Under the pieces are notes generated by a model. That model searched no databases and was not told the DNA's origin. It saw only the letters and a program-made list of their open reading frames with translations. This document shows, one piece after another, positions 43,215 through 54,127 of a DNA stretch of 64,000 bases. Position numbers and translations under genes: made by a program. Every line of letters starts with the position of its first letter. Positions within the stretch are counted from its first letter, which is position 1. Source of the DNA: Paraphoma chrysanthemicola. Taxonomy: Eukaryota > Ascomycota > Dothideomycetes > Pleosporales > Phaeosphaeriaceae. The stretch covers positions 744,001 to 808,000 of the forward strand of contig JAGMWG010000019.1 in NCBI GenBank assembly GCA_020744225.1, given 5' to 3'.

Positions 43215-43733
43215 CTATTTGCCCTGGCCGCCCTGCTGTTGACCCGAGCCACGCGTATTGGCTGGCATGGGGTAGGGAAACGGTGCGTACGGTAGCTGGT
43301 AGCCCGGGTTGCTGGATCCAGAAGTGGCACCGGCAGTAGAGGTGTTTCCGGGGGAAGAAGAGGCCGAAGACATGTTTGAAGTGGTAGGTGTTGGGTTATC
43401 GCGGGGTTGAGAGCTTGAGCGAGGACGCGTGTAAGGCGTTGAAGATCGATGCGGAGGTTGCGAGGAAGAGTTGCGGTGTCGTACGACTAGAGAGCGGCTT
43501 TCCGGAGCAGGCTCTGACGAAGAAGCAAGCGAAGTAGATGATCCGGTGACGACGATCACAGGAGTTGAGGCCGGCGGGGAGACGGGCTGTGCAGCGGTGG
43601 GTTGAGGAGTTTCTACAAAACTTTCGATAGAGGCAGAAGATGCACTGGGTTGAGGAGCTTCCGGCGTGGCGCGAGTACTGATGTGTTTTGGAGAGTTTGA
43701 TGGGCTGGCGGTCTCTGAAGGGTGATTGCTCAT
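43215..43733 (-). CDS. Ser/Pro-rich low-complexity protein
   Basis: A 172-aa single-exon protein almost wholly made of S, P, T, A, Q and N, with no predicted fold. Segments include RSLVVRHRNSSSQPPHRSS and a C-terminal YQLPYAPFPYPMPANTRGSG with a glycine/glutamine-rich end. There is no signal peptide, membrane span or known domain. Such frames can be intrinsically disordered regulators or RNA-associated proteins; they can also be chance frames in biased sequence. The start codon fits, and the composition is strand-specific enough that I keep it with moderate confidence. Confidence 0.5.
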   Translation of the reverse strand: MSNHPSETASPSNSPKHISTRATPEAPQPSASSASIESFVETPQPTAAQPVSPPASTPVIVVTGSSTSLASSSEPAPESRSLVVRHRNSSSQPPHRSSTPYTRPRSSSQPRDNPTPTTSNMSSASSSPGNTSTAGATSGSSNPGYQLPYAPFPYPMPANTRGSGQQQGGQGK

Positions 43734-45925
43734 ACGCTGATTGAGCTGGAGGCGACGGTGCTTACTTCAACAACAGACAATGTTCTGGAGTTGGGCGATG
43801 ACGTTGTTGGTGCTGACTGTTGAGGACACAAGGTGTGTATGGAGGTGTGTATTCAAGAGGTGTTTGGTTGTTGACTGTTGGTAGTTCGTGATGTATAGTC
43901 GAACAGACGGCGCAAGAACTTATATCCTGATGCGTTCTTTGCGGCCCCCGATGATGAAGGTTAGTTCGGCCTTTCTGGAAGCCCGCCGATTGTCGATAAT
44001 AGATCTAGTGGAGTCTGAACAGAGCAATTGTCGATGTCCTAAGCAGGTCCAGTCTCGCATAATCGAGAAGTAGTGGCTTGGTCCGCACGAGGTGTAGGTC
44101 AGAGCGTTCAAACTCATCCAAAAACAATACCCTAGCTTTAGGATACACGGATTCTTAGCGAATGAAGGATGAAGACGTGACGGTATCCGCACCGTTGGAG
44201 AAGGTGAGACTGCGGAGGGACCGGGACCTTGGGTGGGAGTATGTGCGGACTGGACCTTTTTTAGACTGTGGCGTCCCGTCCACGTTTTGCTGCAAAGGAT
44301 CCGGACGCACAGGTAGCGAGGTCATGCAGCGGGATGCTGTAAGTTTGCTGTCGTCAGATGCTTAATTGAGCCGCATGCAAGATGACCGGTATTCGGTGTA
44401 AGGATTGACAGATTGAGTAGGACAGGGTTTCCGGTATTGTGTTGTCCGATCTGGTGACTGTTCCGCTTGAGCGTGGCACACTCTTTCGATACAGGCAGAG
44501 ACAATGACGTTGGCGTGAAGGCCCTTGATATACCTCGCCAAGCCATGTTCTGGCTGCTTCTCGTCTGCTCTTGACGGTGGAGAGAAACGCAATTTGTCTA
44601 CCCTCTTGTAAGCATGCCAAATAGTCGAGCAAAGAACAAACAACGCCAAAAGTTCGACCCGGGATGTACTCGAGATTAGCGGCAGCCCAGCTGTCCCCAT
44701 CGCGATTTGGTGCGATCATCTCATTCACGATGGACCAAGCTCGATTGGCGGCCTAGAAGTTGCGCTGTCGCGGGAAAGTTTTGGCGCAACATCGGGCGCC
44801 ATTGGTCTCTCGGACCTTCAAACTAGGGATTTAGCATACATCACGGCTGCGAGTACCGCTGGAACGGATCAAAAGCCCATTGATCGCTAATATTAGCCGT
44901 CTTAACACGAGAGGCAGTCACGATCAAGGGGTGTTACTCAGCTCTCGCCAAACTTCCGCACTGGCCCGTGCGCATCTGCTCAACTGCCCCAGTCGCAGGA
45001 ACCGAGTCCCACTTGTATTCGCTATGAAGTCATAGCTACAGTGGGAAAACAGCGCTGGACGGATTTAGACCACCAATGGCGTTGAGTCCCGGCTGCTAGT
45101 GTAGAAATCGGAGAGTTTGTCAGCGCTTTGGCTGCTTTCGCTTGCATGATTAGTGACAATTTGAGCCGGGGTTGCAACCACCATGGGCTCGTCTTTCCTT
45201 CCAGAAGATTACCAGATCCGTACACTAGCAGTCCATCTGATGCCCAGCGACGCCAGTCAGAGCACAGGCAGCATGCTAATGCAGCCCTTTGGATCGCGCG
45301 AAAGCCTCAGGAACGCGTACCTAGTGTTGCCAATAGGATGACTGCAGTCAATTCCAAAACCCTTTGCAGGAGCAGGGTCAGCGCAATGCAAGCGAAGATC
45401 GGCGCTATTGGCATGATTGCAGAGGAGCATCTCCAGGCCACTGCTTCACCAGCCTTCAGTCGCTTTCCAGAAGTAGTCATAGGTAATTCGACGTGACATG
45501 ACTTGAAGTGCAGATTGACTTCATCACGGAGTAGCGCAGGGTCCGTGGTGCGTTGGCGGAGTCCGCAAAATAACCGTTTGGGCAAGTGAAGTGTTGCAAA
45601 TTAGCGGACATTGTTTTGCAGCCAGAAATGGCTTATCCGATGCTGACACAACCCAGATCAAAGCAAGTTCGGGTGGAAAGCCGTGTCGAAGCGTGGAAAG
45701 TCGCTTATCAACAATCGCAAATGGCTTATTTGGCACGCGGATTCGAGCAGACCGCGCAAGTTAGAGTATAGCACGCGATAATCGCAAAGAAATTAGCAAT
45801 GGCTACTCAAGGAAAAGCCCTAGTACAGCAGTCAGCGAGTAGAAAGGACTCACGATAGCTGTTCCTTCTGCTCAGGAATCTGAAATTACCCTTTACATCT
45901 AGCAGTCCAGACCTCAATCGCATCG
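43734..45925. other. Gene-sparse 2.2-kb region
   Basis: No supported intact gene. A minus-strand stretch (about 44354-44755), open after a possible splice acceptor, reads like protein but carries no motif that I know and lacks a convincing upstream exon; it may be a gene relic. Confidence 0.4.
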
Positions 45926-47057
45926 ATGGCTACCACAAGTCGTGCTGCTGTGTTCCTCGGCGCTGGGCAAGCCTTGCAAGTTACAGACATTGAGGTAGAC
46001 CGTCCTGCACCTGGGGAAGTATTGATCAGAAATCATGCGGTCGCCCTCCAACCCCTCGATGCAAAGATGTTGATAGCTGGATACGGACCAGCGACATCGA
46101 TGCAGTATCCTGCAGCTCTCGGAACGGGCGGTGCCGGCGTCATTGAAGAGGTGGGTGAAGGTGTTGTTGGGCTCAAAGTCGGAGACAGGGTGGCTTTTGA
46201 CACCAAAGCCTACGTGGTACCCGAGAAGAATCGCAGACAAGGAACATGGCAGCAGCTAGTGTCCTGTGATGCCACGACTGTTGCGAAGGTAGGATATCTG
46301 CATCAGCCAGCGAATATCGCTGACCTCAAAACAGATTGGCGATGTTGCTTTCGAACAAGCGGTGCTGGTTGATTTTCCATTGCAAACGGCGGTTGCAGCA
46401 CTTCATGTCTTCCTTGGGATGGGAGTGCCCGGCAGTGGTAAAGCAGAAGACAAGGTACTCATCTGGGGAGCTGGAGGGGCTGTCGGATCATATGGTGTCC
46501 AGTACGCCAAGTCTGTAAGTTTAAGACACCGTCATCTTGTTTGTTTGGAGGCTTTGCGGACCGTCAGCGTTAACACACGCCAGGTTGGGCACACAGTTGT
46601 CGTGACAGCCTCGCCAAGAGACGTCGAACGACAAAAGAGGATTGGAGCATCCGAGGTGGTCGATTATAAATCGGCAGACGTCGTGGAAAGACTTCGTGAA
46701 CTCGGGCCGTACAAGTACCTCTTCACAGCCAGTGGCGATGCTGCATCGCAGAAGGCTTTAGCTGCATTGCTTCCTAACGGAGGAAAGTTTGCAAGTGTTC
46801 TGCCGGGCGCAGCTGAGCTGCCTCAAGACGTTGAGATTGTGTACACTGCGTTCTCTCAAGCCGCCCAGAAGGAAGAGTATAGCGATTGGGGAAATTTCTG
46901 GTATCAGCAGTACTTGCCTGAAGTGTTGGCCAAGGATTTGGTGGAGCCCGTTAAATTCACGAAGGTAGACGGCGGTCTTGCAGCTCTGCAACAAGCCAAT
47001 CAAGATGTTTTCGATGGCAAAGTCCGGGGAAAGCTGGTCATCAATCCACAGGAATAG
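45926..47057 (+). CDS. Zinc-type alcohol dehydrogenase / quinone oxidoreductase-like enzyme
   Basis: A 338-aa medium-chain dehydrogenase in three exons (45926-46288, 46335-46514, 46584-47057; introns 46 and 69 bp, all frame-keeping). The N-terminal GroES-like fold has PAPGEVLIRNHAVALQPLDAK, GTGGAGVIEEVGEGV and KVGDRVAF. The Rossmann half has VLIWGAGGAVGSYGVQYAK. Zinc-binding cysteines are missing, so it is a zinc-free enoyl reductase or quinone oxidoreductase relative, like the ToxD/trans-acting enoyl reductase group found in secondary metabolism and stress response. NADPH use is expected. No metabolite cluster surrounds it here, so a general reductase role is as likely. The family call is firm. 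Confidence 0.9.
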
Positions 47058-48382
47058 TAAGGTCCTTGCACAAGGGGTTTTGACGGGTCGGCGCACGCCG
47101 AAGGTGTATTAGTCCTTGTAGTGGCTGCGGCTGATGCGACTTGCACTGCTTGTTGAAGTGGTGTGGCCGATAGAAATTAAAATGGCAAATCACAGATATT
47201 GCTCCATCTCTAGCAATGTCGGTTTTCCGGCAGGCCAGGAAGCCACCCCGGGCTGAGCGTCAGCACACATCGTGACTGCTTACCTACCATTCGGGGACAG
47301 AAGCATGCATGCAGCTCTAATAGCGCAATCGTTCCGGGCCGAGAAGAATCTGACGTGAGGCGATATATTGCCCGCTTTCAATGGCAGCGACACTTTGATT
47401 ACTATGTGATCAGATCGCTGGCGATGGTGACAGGAGCAAGGTTCGTGAGCGGAGCCTTCCTCATGGAGTCAGCGCTAAGTCGCGTCACGACTGCGCGTGG
47501 TCACGGGTGCTGTCGTCATATGCTCGCCGCTTGCAGGCAGAGTCATAGTTCGTGAGGGTTTTGGGTGAACCTACGTTATGCTATCATACGAAGTGGATGG
47601 GTCCAAGTCGCTATCGTACCATTACAGCACATCACAGTTTTGATTGATGTTTGACCCATGATTATCAGCATACAGTGAGGCCAATCGCGTGATCGACAGT
47701 ACACAAATATGATTGGAAGCACTATGTATTAAGCACTTTGACGATGCAAAACTATTGTGGCACCATGCAGCGCGCTGAGATAAGGTTTAGCATTCCCCTT
47801 CGGTAAGACAAATTGCGAAAAATACCACACTCATATAATAATCGACTTGTCGATCATTATCCAGTAGGAGAGGGAGCAATTAAGTATTAGGAGATTATAT
47901 AGACTCTTGTTAGACCCCTTGGAACAGTCCAAGCAGCACTCGCGTGACATGCTCGAGAATGCTGATGATGGAGGTGTCGCCGAAGCTGCGTTCAAGACCG
48001 GCGGAGAGAACAACCGCAACAATATTGCTGGAGGCCTCAAGGCTACACTGAACAACCCAACACGTCGGATGAGGCGAAGCAGAGCGCGCAGGACAGGCTT
48101 GCTGATATGTAAAGTTCCGTTGGTCGTAGCGACATTGATGGGAGGATCTTTGGACGAGAAGACATTCGGACGTGTTCGAGGCTGTCCATGGTCGAGCAAC
48201 GGTGACCGCATAAATTTATGTCGATCGCACGGTGCCTATGCGTGTCTTTGATGAGCTTTTGAAACTCAAACATCAAATCTTTGGCGCATTGCCGTACTCA
48301 CCCAAAGGTGCAGCACGTGAGATTGTTCCGCCTGCGTGTTGTGTCCATGACTGGCCTTTGATGCTACATTGGCCATGCTGCA
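47058..48382. other. Intergenic region containing a con-6-like relic
   Basis: About 1.3 kb between convergent genes. Bases about 47800-47925 are AT-rich. The only coding trace is the con-6-like fragment at 47926-48112. Confidence 0.45.
47926..48112 (+). pseudogene. Relic of a conidiation-specific con-6-like gene
   Basis: The plus strand encodes KQHSRDMLEN, then NIAGGLKATLNNP and, after a shift of one base, TSDEAKQSAQDRLADM with a stop at 48110-48112. These match the two-repeat layout of CON-6 family proteins (GYKATLxNPNVSxEAKxxAxxxL). The expected first half, with the initial ATG and first GYKAT repeat, is absent; AT-rich sequence stands there instead. The frame changes at about 48057-48063, where one base seems to be missing after CCAA. 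Either it is a truncated pseudogene or the model is damaged by an assembly error plus an unseen first exon. CON-6 proteins are small, hydrophilic and made during conidiation. Confidence 0.55.
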
Positions 48383-48911
48383 TCAAGTGGCCGGGCTCTT
48401 CGTCTTATCCAGCATGCCCATAACCACTTCTACGACTCTTCGGAAACCTTCCATCTCTTCCTCGACTGTGCCTCCCATGCCAGCACTGGCGAAGCTCGTA
48501 GAGTTGCCCACATACACCGGCTTGTTCAGTTTCCTTGCGAGAAGCTTGGAGAGGCGCGTAGTAAAGTCCAGCGTGCTCCCGTGCGTGAAGAGTGGCGTAC
48601 TCAGCGTGTCAGAAGGGGAGGCTCTCTGCGTGTCAACAGTCAGCACATTGGTCTCAAGCGTTATCTCGACCGCGCGACAGTAGCCAAATAATTATCAAAT
48701 CTCGTTCACTGACATTTGGCATAGCATACACAAATGATCCCAAAGCAGACGATGAGGCAGATTCGGGTGTCGAGGTGGTGAGGAACAACAGCAAATTTGG
48801 GCCATTATCAGTAAGCTGCATATGGATGTTGGTGTGTGGCGCTCGTGGCAACGGGAAGGCGACTTCGATGGGCGCGCCCGACGCGTCACCGTTCGTCAAG
48901 GTAGTCGCCAT
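48383..48911 (-). CDS. Proteasome assembly chaperone 4 family protein
   Basis: A 146-aa protein in two exons (48911-48714 and 48625-48383; 88-bp intron, phase 0). After a short polar start it has HTNIHMQLTDNGPNLLLFLT, then GSFVYAMPN and, across the intron, STPLFT, LDFTTRLSKLLARKLNKPVYVG, the pattern of PAC4/Poc4. This chaperone pairs with PAC3 to help assemble the 20S proteasome alpha ring in the cytosol. Length is normal. It is transcribed divergently from the carnosine methyltransferase gene. I am fairly sure of the family from the LLLFLT and KLLARKLNKPVYVGNS motifs. Confidence 0.85.
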
Positions 48912-49186
48912 GGCGGTGGCTATCGTGAAAGTTGTTGGTGATGGTGGAGCGGGAAGGTAAGAGGACGGCGGGGTAAACTCGCGTCGCTGCACTCGGAGCA
49001 ATGTCGGACCTCAAATGCTCACGCTTCAATCATCCAAACACTCTGGTCTTTGTCAATCACGCCAGTCACTTCGTACGACACAAGTTTCGGACGATAACGG
49101 GTTCCTTGCTCAACCCGAGTCATCGCCGCCACGCCAGGATCAAGGACGTGCCCGAACTTGCATCCGACCACGGACAAGATCTCGAG
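48912..49186. promoter_or_regulatory. Short divergent promoter of PAC4 and N2227-type methyltransferase
   Basis: At most 275 bp between divergent starts. The methyltransferase frame is open upstream to an ATG at 49001, which would leave only 89 bp of shared promoter. Confidence 0.4.
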
Positions 49187-50531
49187 ATGGCAGAGAAAGA
49201 GTGGGAGGGTGACTTCGACCCAATGGCGGACCCGGAAGAGCAAAGGCACATTCTATCCGTCTTAGATTCTTTCAGGTATGGGCTATTACGTCTGTTGAAG
49301 CCCATCTACTGACAGGGAAGACAGGTCCTATCGCAGATTAGCTCACTTCAATGGCACCCATGTTCGTCGCCAGGCTTTCTATTCACTGCCGCAAGAACAC
49401 TGGATGCTATTATCAAAGCCTCCATTCTCCATCCTAGAGTCCTTCTCTAAGCTAGATGACCTCATTGATGGCAACGCTGAGCTGGCAGAGGCCATCTTCA
49501 AAGCTGGCTTCAGTGCTTTTCTCGCGCCAACTCTGGATAGCGAATGGGTTGCCTCCATTGTGCCACAGAAATATGCTCACGATGAGTATCAAATATACTC
49601 CATTATCATGGACCACATGAATGTGCAGACCTCGAAGAACGATCTGGAAAAGGCCCGTAGTTGCATAAACCAGTTCTACCGCGAGTGGAGTGCTGAAGGG
49701 GCAGTCGAACGATCAAAGTGTTTCGAGCCCGTTGTAGCAGCTTTGCGACAAGAGTACGGCAATCGTGCAGAGTCCAATCCGACCATGGATCGATCCGAGT
49801 TGAAAGTGCTCGTTCCAGGTGCCGGGCTTGGACGTCTTGTTTTCGATGTGTGCCGCGCAGGCTTCAGCGTCGAAGGCAACGAAATCTCGTACCATGAATT
49901 AATGGCGAGCTCACTCATTCTCAACCACACTCAACAAGCAGGCCAGTTCAAGATTGCACCATTCGCACTAAGCTGTTCGAATCACATGTCGCGGGAGGAC
50001 CAGTTTCAAACTTTCGACATTCCAGACATACATCCGGGCTCTGTATTGGCGAATACGAGTGAGTCACGGCTACCAGCTGTCGAGAGAATGAGTATGGCAA
50101 CCGGTGATTTTTGCGTCCTTTATACTCAGCCCGAATACAAGGACGTCTTCGATGCAGTTGCGACAGTGTTCTTCATTGACACTGCGCCAAACGTCATCAG
50201 GTATATTGAAGCTGTGCGGAATTGTCTCAAACCAGGCGGTGTTTGGCTCAACCTCGGACCCTTACTATGGCATCACGCATCGCGCAAAGATGAAGACAAT
50301 GAGGACGAACCAAAGAAAGCGAAAAGACACGAGGTCCAAGATGCAGGCATTGGCGACCCAGGATCCGTAGAACTCACCAACGAGGAAGTCATTGCGCTTG
50401 TTGAACATTTTGGCTTCACTATGGAACAGCAAACGCATGACGTCCCCGAGACGGGGTATATTTCGAATCCCAGAAGCATGTTGCAGAATAATTACCGGCC
50501 GGTGTTCTGGACCGCGAGGAAGAGTCGATGA
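49187..50531 (+). CDS. Carnosine N-methyltransferase-like (N2227 family)
   Basis: A 431-aa S-adenosylmethionine methyltransferase in two exons (49187-49275 and 49325-50531; 49-bp intron). It belongs to the N2227/CARNMT1 family (yeast YNL092W), which methylates carnosine or related histidine compounds. Visible family blocks: DPEEQRHILSVLDSFRSYRR across the intron, the SAM-binding motif LKVLVPGAGLGRLVFDV, GNEISYHELMASSLILN, DAVATVFFIDTAPNVIRYIE, and GGVWLNLGPLLWH. An acidic/basic insertion (KDEDNEDEPKKAKR) sits between the last core motifs. The end, SMLQNNYRPVFWTARK, is typical. An in-frame ATG at 49001 would add 62 residues rich in basic residues that the family lacks, so I chose 49187. Confidence 0.93.
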
Positions 50532-50731
50532 TATAGACTAGACAAGTAGATCGACCATGTACACACTACATTAGCAGAGTAGATCCATACGCTAATTTAG
50601 GCAACCATATCACTTTGCTTTGGGAGCATGAGTGATGTCATTGCATTCTACCTCGATACCAAACACCACACAGAAAGCAAAGCATCAAGACAAGACTATC
50701 AGATCCCTTGAGGAAAACTGCCAGTGCAAAA

Positions 50732-51137
50732 ATGTCAAATCCAACCCCTACCAACCCACCAACCACAGAACCCAACACAGACCAAAACCGTACGCATCAC
50801 CTTCCTCCACCAAGACACCCCTTCCATCTACAAGTAACTCAAACCCCTAGCTTCCCCCGACTCCCCAACCTCCCTTATCCCCTTCCAACCCCACTCCACA
50901 CACGACATCACCATCCTATGGACCAACATCGACGCGCGCAGCAACTTCCTGACGTTCCGCAAGGAGTCGCGCGGCCCGATTGAGCGCATCTTGCAAGACT
51001 TTGCGCGCGTGTTGCAGAGCGGCGTGGTGGACGAGGTGGTGAGTGTGAATGCGAGTCGGAATATGTTTTGTGTGGTTGTGGCGTGTCGGCGGGATAGGGA
51101 GGATGGGGTTATGGAGCAGGTTTATAGTGTTACTTAG
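50732..51137 (+). CDS. Unrecognised 114-aa protein
   Basis: I do not recognise this protein. The model has two exons (50732-50789 and 50851-51137) with a 61-bp intron (gtacgc donor, ctag acceptor) and keeps frame. The first about 35 residues are proline/threonine/asparagine-rich and look disordered. The rest is a compact domain: HDITILWTNIDARSNFLTFR, then an amphipathic helix GPIERILQDFARVLQSG, a VDEVVSVNASRNMFCVVVAC strand pair, and an ending VMEQVYSVT. Codon composition switches to coding-like G/C usage in the second exon. No signal peptide. It ends 220 bases from the stop of the ARFRP1 gene on the other strand. Confidence 0.55.
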
Positions 51138-51357
51138 CCATGTCAATGTACGTACTTTGAGTCGTGACTGGAGATGAGGGTGTTTGTTGATTGTGGATAT
51201 GTGTTCACGCTTTTGATTCGCGTTTGACTTCAATTTTTTTTTGGATAATCTACAAGAGCCATATCAAGCATTTTTGCAACCACACCAAACAATTTCAACT
51301 GGGTATACTGTACTCTTCCCTCTCTTCCCCTCCCCTCTCCTTCCTTCCCCTGCCCAA

Positions 51358-52111
51358 CTACCGCATAACCGGCGGCCTCGCCTCCTTATTAAACCTCATC
51401 CGACTACACAACCACTCCACCGCCTCCCCCACCCCCGTCCCCGTCAACGCACTACACGGCAACACTCTACTATCCCTCACATTCCCGCCTTTCTCGCCCT
51501 CAAACACCCTCCTCACAAACCCCTCTTTGATCCTAACCACCTCAACGCAATCCTCGCGATCTTGTTTATTCGCCAGGACTAGGATCGGTACGCCAGAAGT
51601 ATCAGCGTTGCTGAGTACGGACTCGAGAACAAGTCGACATTCATCCAACCGGCCAATATCTTCGTTCGGCGCGGCGTTGGAGGTAGTCGACAAGTCCGCC
51701 AGTGTAGCGTTTCCGACGTCAGAAGAATCGATTACGAAGACGATCGCATGGCAACTCGAGTAATAGCTCTGCCATAGCCCACGTAAGCTGTGTTGGCCGC
51801 CGACATCCCAGATCTTCAGGTATATCGACGGATTTGGCGGCGGGAGTTCGACGGTTGCGACATTTTGGCCGACGGTGGGGACGGTTTTGAGGTTGGGGTG
51901 CGAGGGCGTGTAGAGGGCTTTGATTTGTTCGAGGAGAGTGGTTTTGCCGGCGTTGTCGAGGCCGAGGAGGAGGACTGAGTATTCTGTGGTGGTGGTGTCA
52001 GCAACCCATTCGGTAGGAAGGTAGACGGCGATAAAGGGTGGTGAAGGATAGGCAGGTTGTACCTTCTTTGCTGGTGGCGTGGAGGTATATGGATTTGAAG
52101 AGATGGTACAT
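51358..52111 (-). CDS. ARFRP1/Arl3-type small GTPase
   Basis: A 224-aa Arf-like GTPase in two exons (52111-52063 and 51983-51358; 79-bp intron). The P-loop GLDNAGKTT is at residues 24-32, followed by PTVGQNVATV (switch 1), WDVGGQHSLRGLWQSYY (switch 2), VFVIDSSD and NKQD. The N-terminus MYHLFKSIYLHATSKEEYSVLLLG matches ARFRP1 (yeast Arl3). It lacks Gly2 for myristoylation; an M-Y start suits NatC acetylation, the signal that targets Arl3 to the trans-Golgi through Sys1. It recruits Arl1 and golgins. Insertions occur near NPS in the strand before switch 2 and within NAAPNEDIG. Confident call. Confidence 0.93.
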
Positions 52112-52707
52112 TGTCTGGGTGCAGCGGAGCGCCGGCGCGGGCTTCACATGTTCGTGGTCGAGGCGCGTGCGGGCGAGCTGGAGATCGGCCGCTGAACAAC
52201 GTGGCTTATCGATAAGCTTCTTTAGATGCCTGTACCTTGTCCAAACAAACAAACATCTGTCCAAGTTCACTACATTTGTTCACTGCGTTCCAAGTGTGTA
52301 TGTTTTGTTGTGGCATTGCGCCAATCGAGTCGCGTCCAGCGACTCTTGTCATTACGATATTATACTAACAGTTACAGTAGTGTTACACCCCTGTCCAGCA
52401 GGTCGCTATTCTTACACAGCCCAGCATCAAAGCTGGTCGCATTAGAGCAACGTGCACGCATCATGCGTGAGCTGCTGGTGGAGCGCTTCCCATCTATATC
52501 CATAAACGCCGCGCTGAAATGATCCCAAAAAGTGTTTTCCAAACCGGAGCGCCTTGCCAAAAAGTGGAGTGGTGTTGTACAATGTTGCTACACGACCTAG
52601 GTGGAGGTCCCTCAGCGCGCGCTCTCCGTCTCAATATCTTACATCCGCCGATTATGGTGCGCGCCGGGTAAAGGCTCGATGCCTTCCTCTCTTTCCGCGT
52701 ATTACGA
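52112..52707. other. Intergenic region upstream of the ARFRP1 gene
   Basis: About 600 bases covering the ARFRP1 promoter and the 3' flank of the next gene. Nothing recognisable otherwise. Confidence 0.45.
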
Positions 52708-53568
52708 TTATTTGCTCTTTGTGCCAGGCGTCATGGGGAACAACTTGGAGCCATCCCTCATCTTCTTCGCGAACACGAGATACGCCTCAAGGGCTTCCTT
52801 CTGCGTCGCAAAAGTCTTCTCCCTGTTCATCCACATCTTGAGGTATTTGTCTGAGCTCACATCCTTCAGAGCCGCGTACCACTGCCGGTTCTTGGACTTC
52901 TGTCGGCACACTACCGCAAGGTTCTTGCCACCAAGTCCAGTCACACCGCTGATTTGTTTCAAGCATGCGGCTTTCAGCTCGGTAATCTCGTCCGACGGCG
53001 GGTGCTTCGGCGTTTCATCGTCGGTTGAGCTGTCGGCGGATGACGAGCTGCTCGCGATTCGGGAGAAGAAACTTGAGCGCACTGGGGTCGCTGGCACGCT
53101 CTTCGTCCCCGACTTCGATGGCGTCTTTTTCGACGAGACACTTTTGGATGACTCAGTCCTCGAAGGCTTCGGTCTTGATGGCGTATCTTTTGAGGACTCC
53201 TTCGAAGAAGACGACTTTTTAGGTGTCGAAGTCTTCGGTGGCTCCGTCTTCGACCGCTTGAGCTTTGGTGTCGCCGGCGGCGCGATGTCTGGGAATGCGC
53301 CTATGGGAGCCTTGGGAGAGGAAGCTTTCGATGCCGAGGGTTTTGACGAGGAAGGTTTCGATGAAGAAGCCTTTGGCGACGCGACTTTGGGTGCTGCGAC
53401 CTTTGGTGATGGAGGTTTCGCGGCCGCAACTTTTGGTGTTACTTTTGGGATGGTAACTTTTGGCGGCGCGGCCCTTGGCGGTGGTTCCACGACGGGCGCA
53501 ATTGGCGTCGACGACGTCAACTGGCCGTTTGCGATCTGCCTCGCTCTTTCCTTGACGCTGAGAAACAT
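52708..53568 (-). CDS. Lys/Pro/Ser-rich protein with conserved-looking C-terminal domain
   Basis: A 286-aa single-exon protein. Residues about 20-110 are a repetitive proline/lysine/alanine/serine tract (repeats such as PKVAxPK and SKPSxSK), and 110-200 remain low-complexity with many SS and KK pairs. The final 80 residues look folded: LKAACLKQISGVTGLGGKNL, then QWYAALKDVSSDKYLKMWM and ATQKEALEAYLVFAKKMR. I do not recognise the domain. The start MFLSVKERARQIANGQ was preferred to an upstream in-frame ATG at 53679 because a helical start fits better and the upstream piece looks like leader. The opposite strand is open for a longer stretch here, but that is a by-product of the biased codons. Confidence 0.65.
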   Translation of the reverse strand: MFLSVKERARQIANGQLTSSTPIAPVVEPPPRAAPPKVTIPKVTPKVAAAKPPSPKVAAPKVASPKASSSKPSSSKPSASKASSPKAPIGAFPDIAPPATPKLKRSKTEPPKTSTPKKSSSSKESSKDTPSRPKPSRTESSKSVSSKKTPSKSGTKSVPATPVRSSFFSRIASSSSSADSSTDDETPKHPPSDEITELKAACLKQISGVTGLGGKNLAVVCRQKSKNRQWYAALKDVSSDKYLKMWMNREKTFATQKEALEAYLVFAKKMRDGSKLFPMTPGTKSK

Positions 53569-54127
53569 ATTGACTGATAGCGATAGCGATAGCGATGGGA
53601 CACGTCGCGATAAGTTCGGGGCGTCTGCTCGTTTTGATGGAAATAGGCAACCATGGCGCACAGCCCAGCATGCGCACACTCCCGCGCGCCCCGAGGGATG
53701 CTAATCCGCGAGCCGAGACTCGGCTGACTGGAACATCTCAGGAGAGGTGGCAATGGCGGATGTAATTAGAGCGCGCACGTTGGCCATGCTGGGCGGTGCG
53801 GGAACGGCCTACGGAAGACACCCTTGTTTCAGCGTGTCTTGGGGAACGGAACGGAAAAGGGGCGGTCGCACAGAAGACGTGCGCCGGAATGTCAACAACA
53901 AACTGTCGACTTTGTGGTGTCGCAAAAGTCATGTTTGATCGTGCGCTTCCATGTGTTCTCGAAGAAGTGGGTCGTCATGCATAGATCTGCGGCTGGGTGT
54001 GTGCTTTGCATGCAGATGCACGACATGGTTGAGTGGTTGAGTTGCAGCCGCAACGGCGCGCTAGTGACTAGCGGATATTGCAAGCGCCTCGAAGCCTGAA
54101 AGACAGCTTTCATCCTTCTTCAGCGTC
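53569..54127. other. Intergenic region
   Basis: About 560 bases. A short tandem of gatagc units (53577-53597) lies just upstream of the Lys/Pro/Ser-rich gene start. No gene is seen. Confidence 0.45.

Noticed and set aside
44354..44755. A protein-like minus-strand stretch after a possible splice acceptor (SWAAANLEYIPGR, RQIAFLSTV)
   Set aside because: No recognisable family and no convincing first exon; two frames compete at the 3' end. It may be a relic but cannot be supported.
52601..53704. A 367-codon plus-strand frame opposite the Lys/Pro/Ser-rich gene
   Set aside because: It is the mirror of biased codons on the minus strand; the product is Phe/Gly/Asp-rich repeats without a folded part, and the minus strand has the better start and C-terminal domain.
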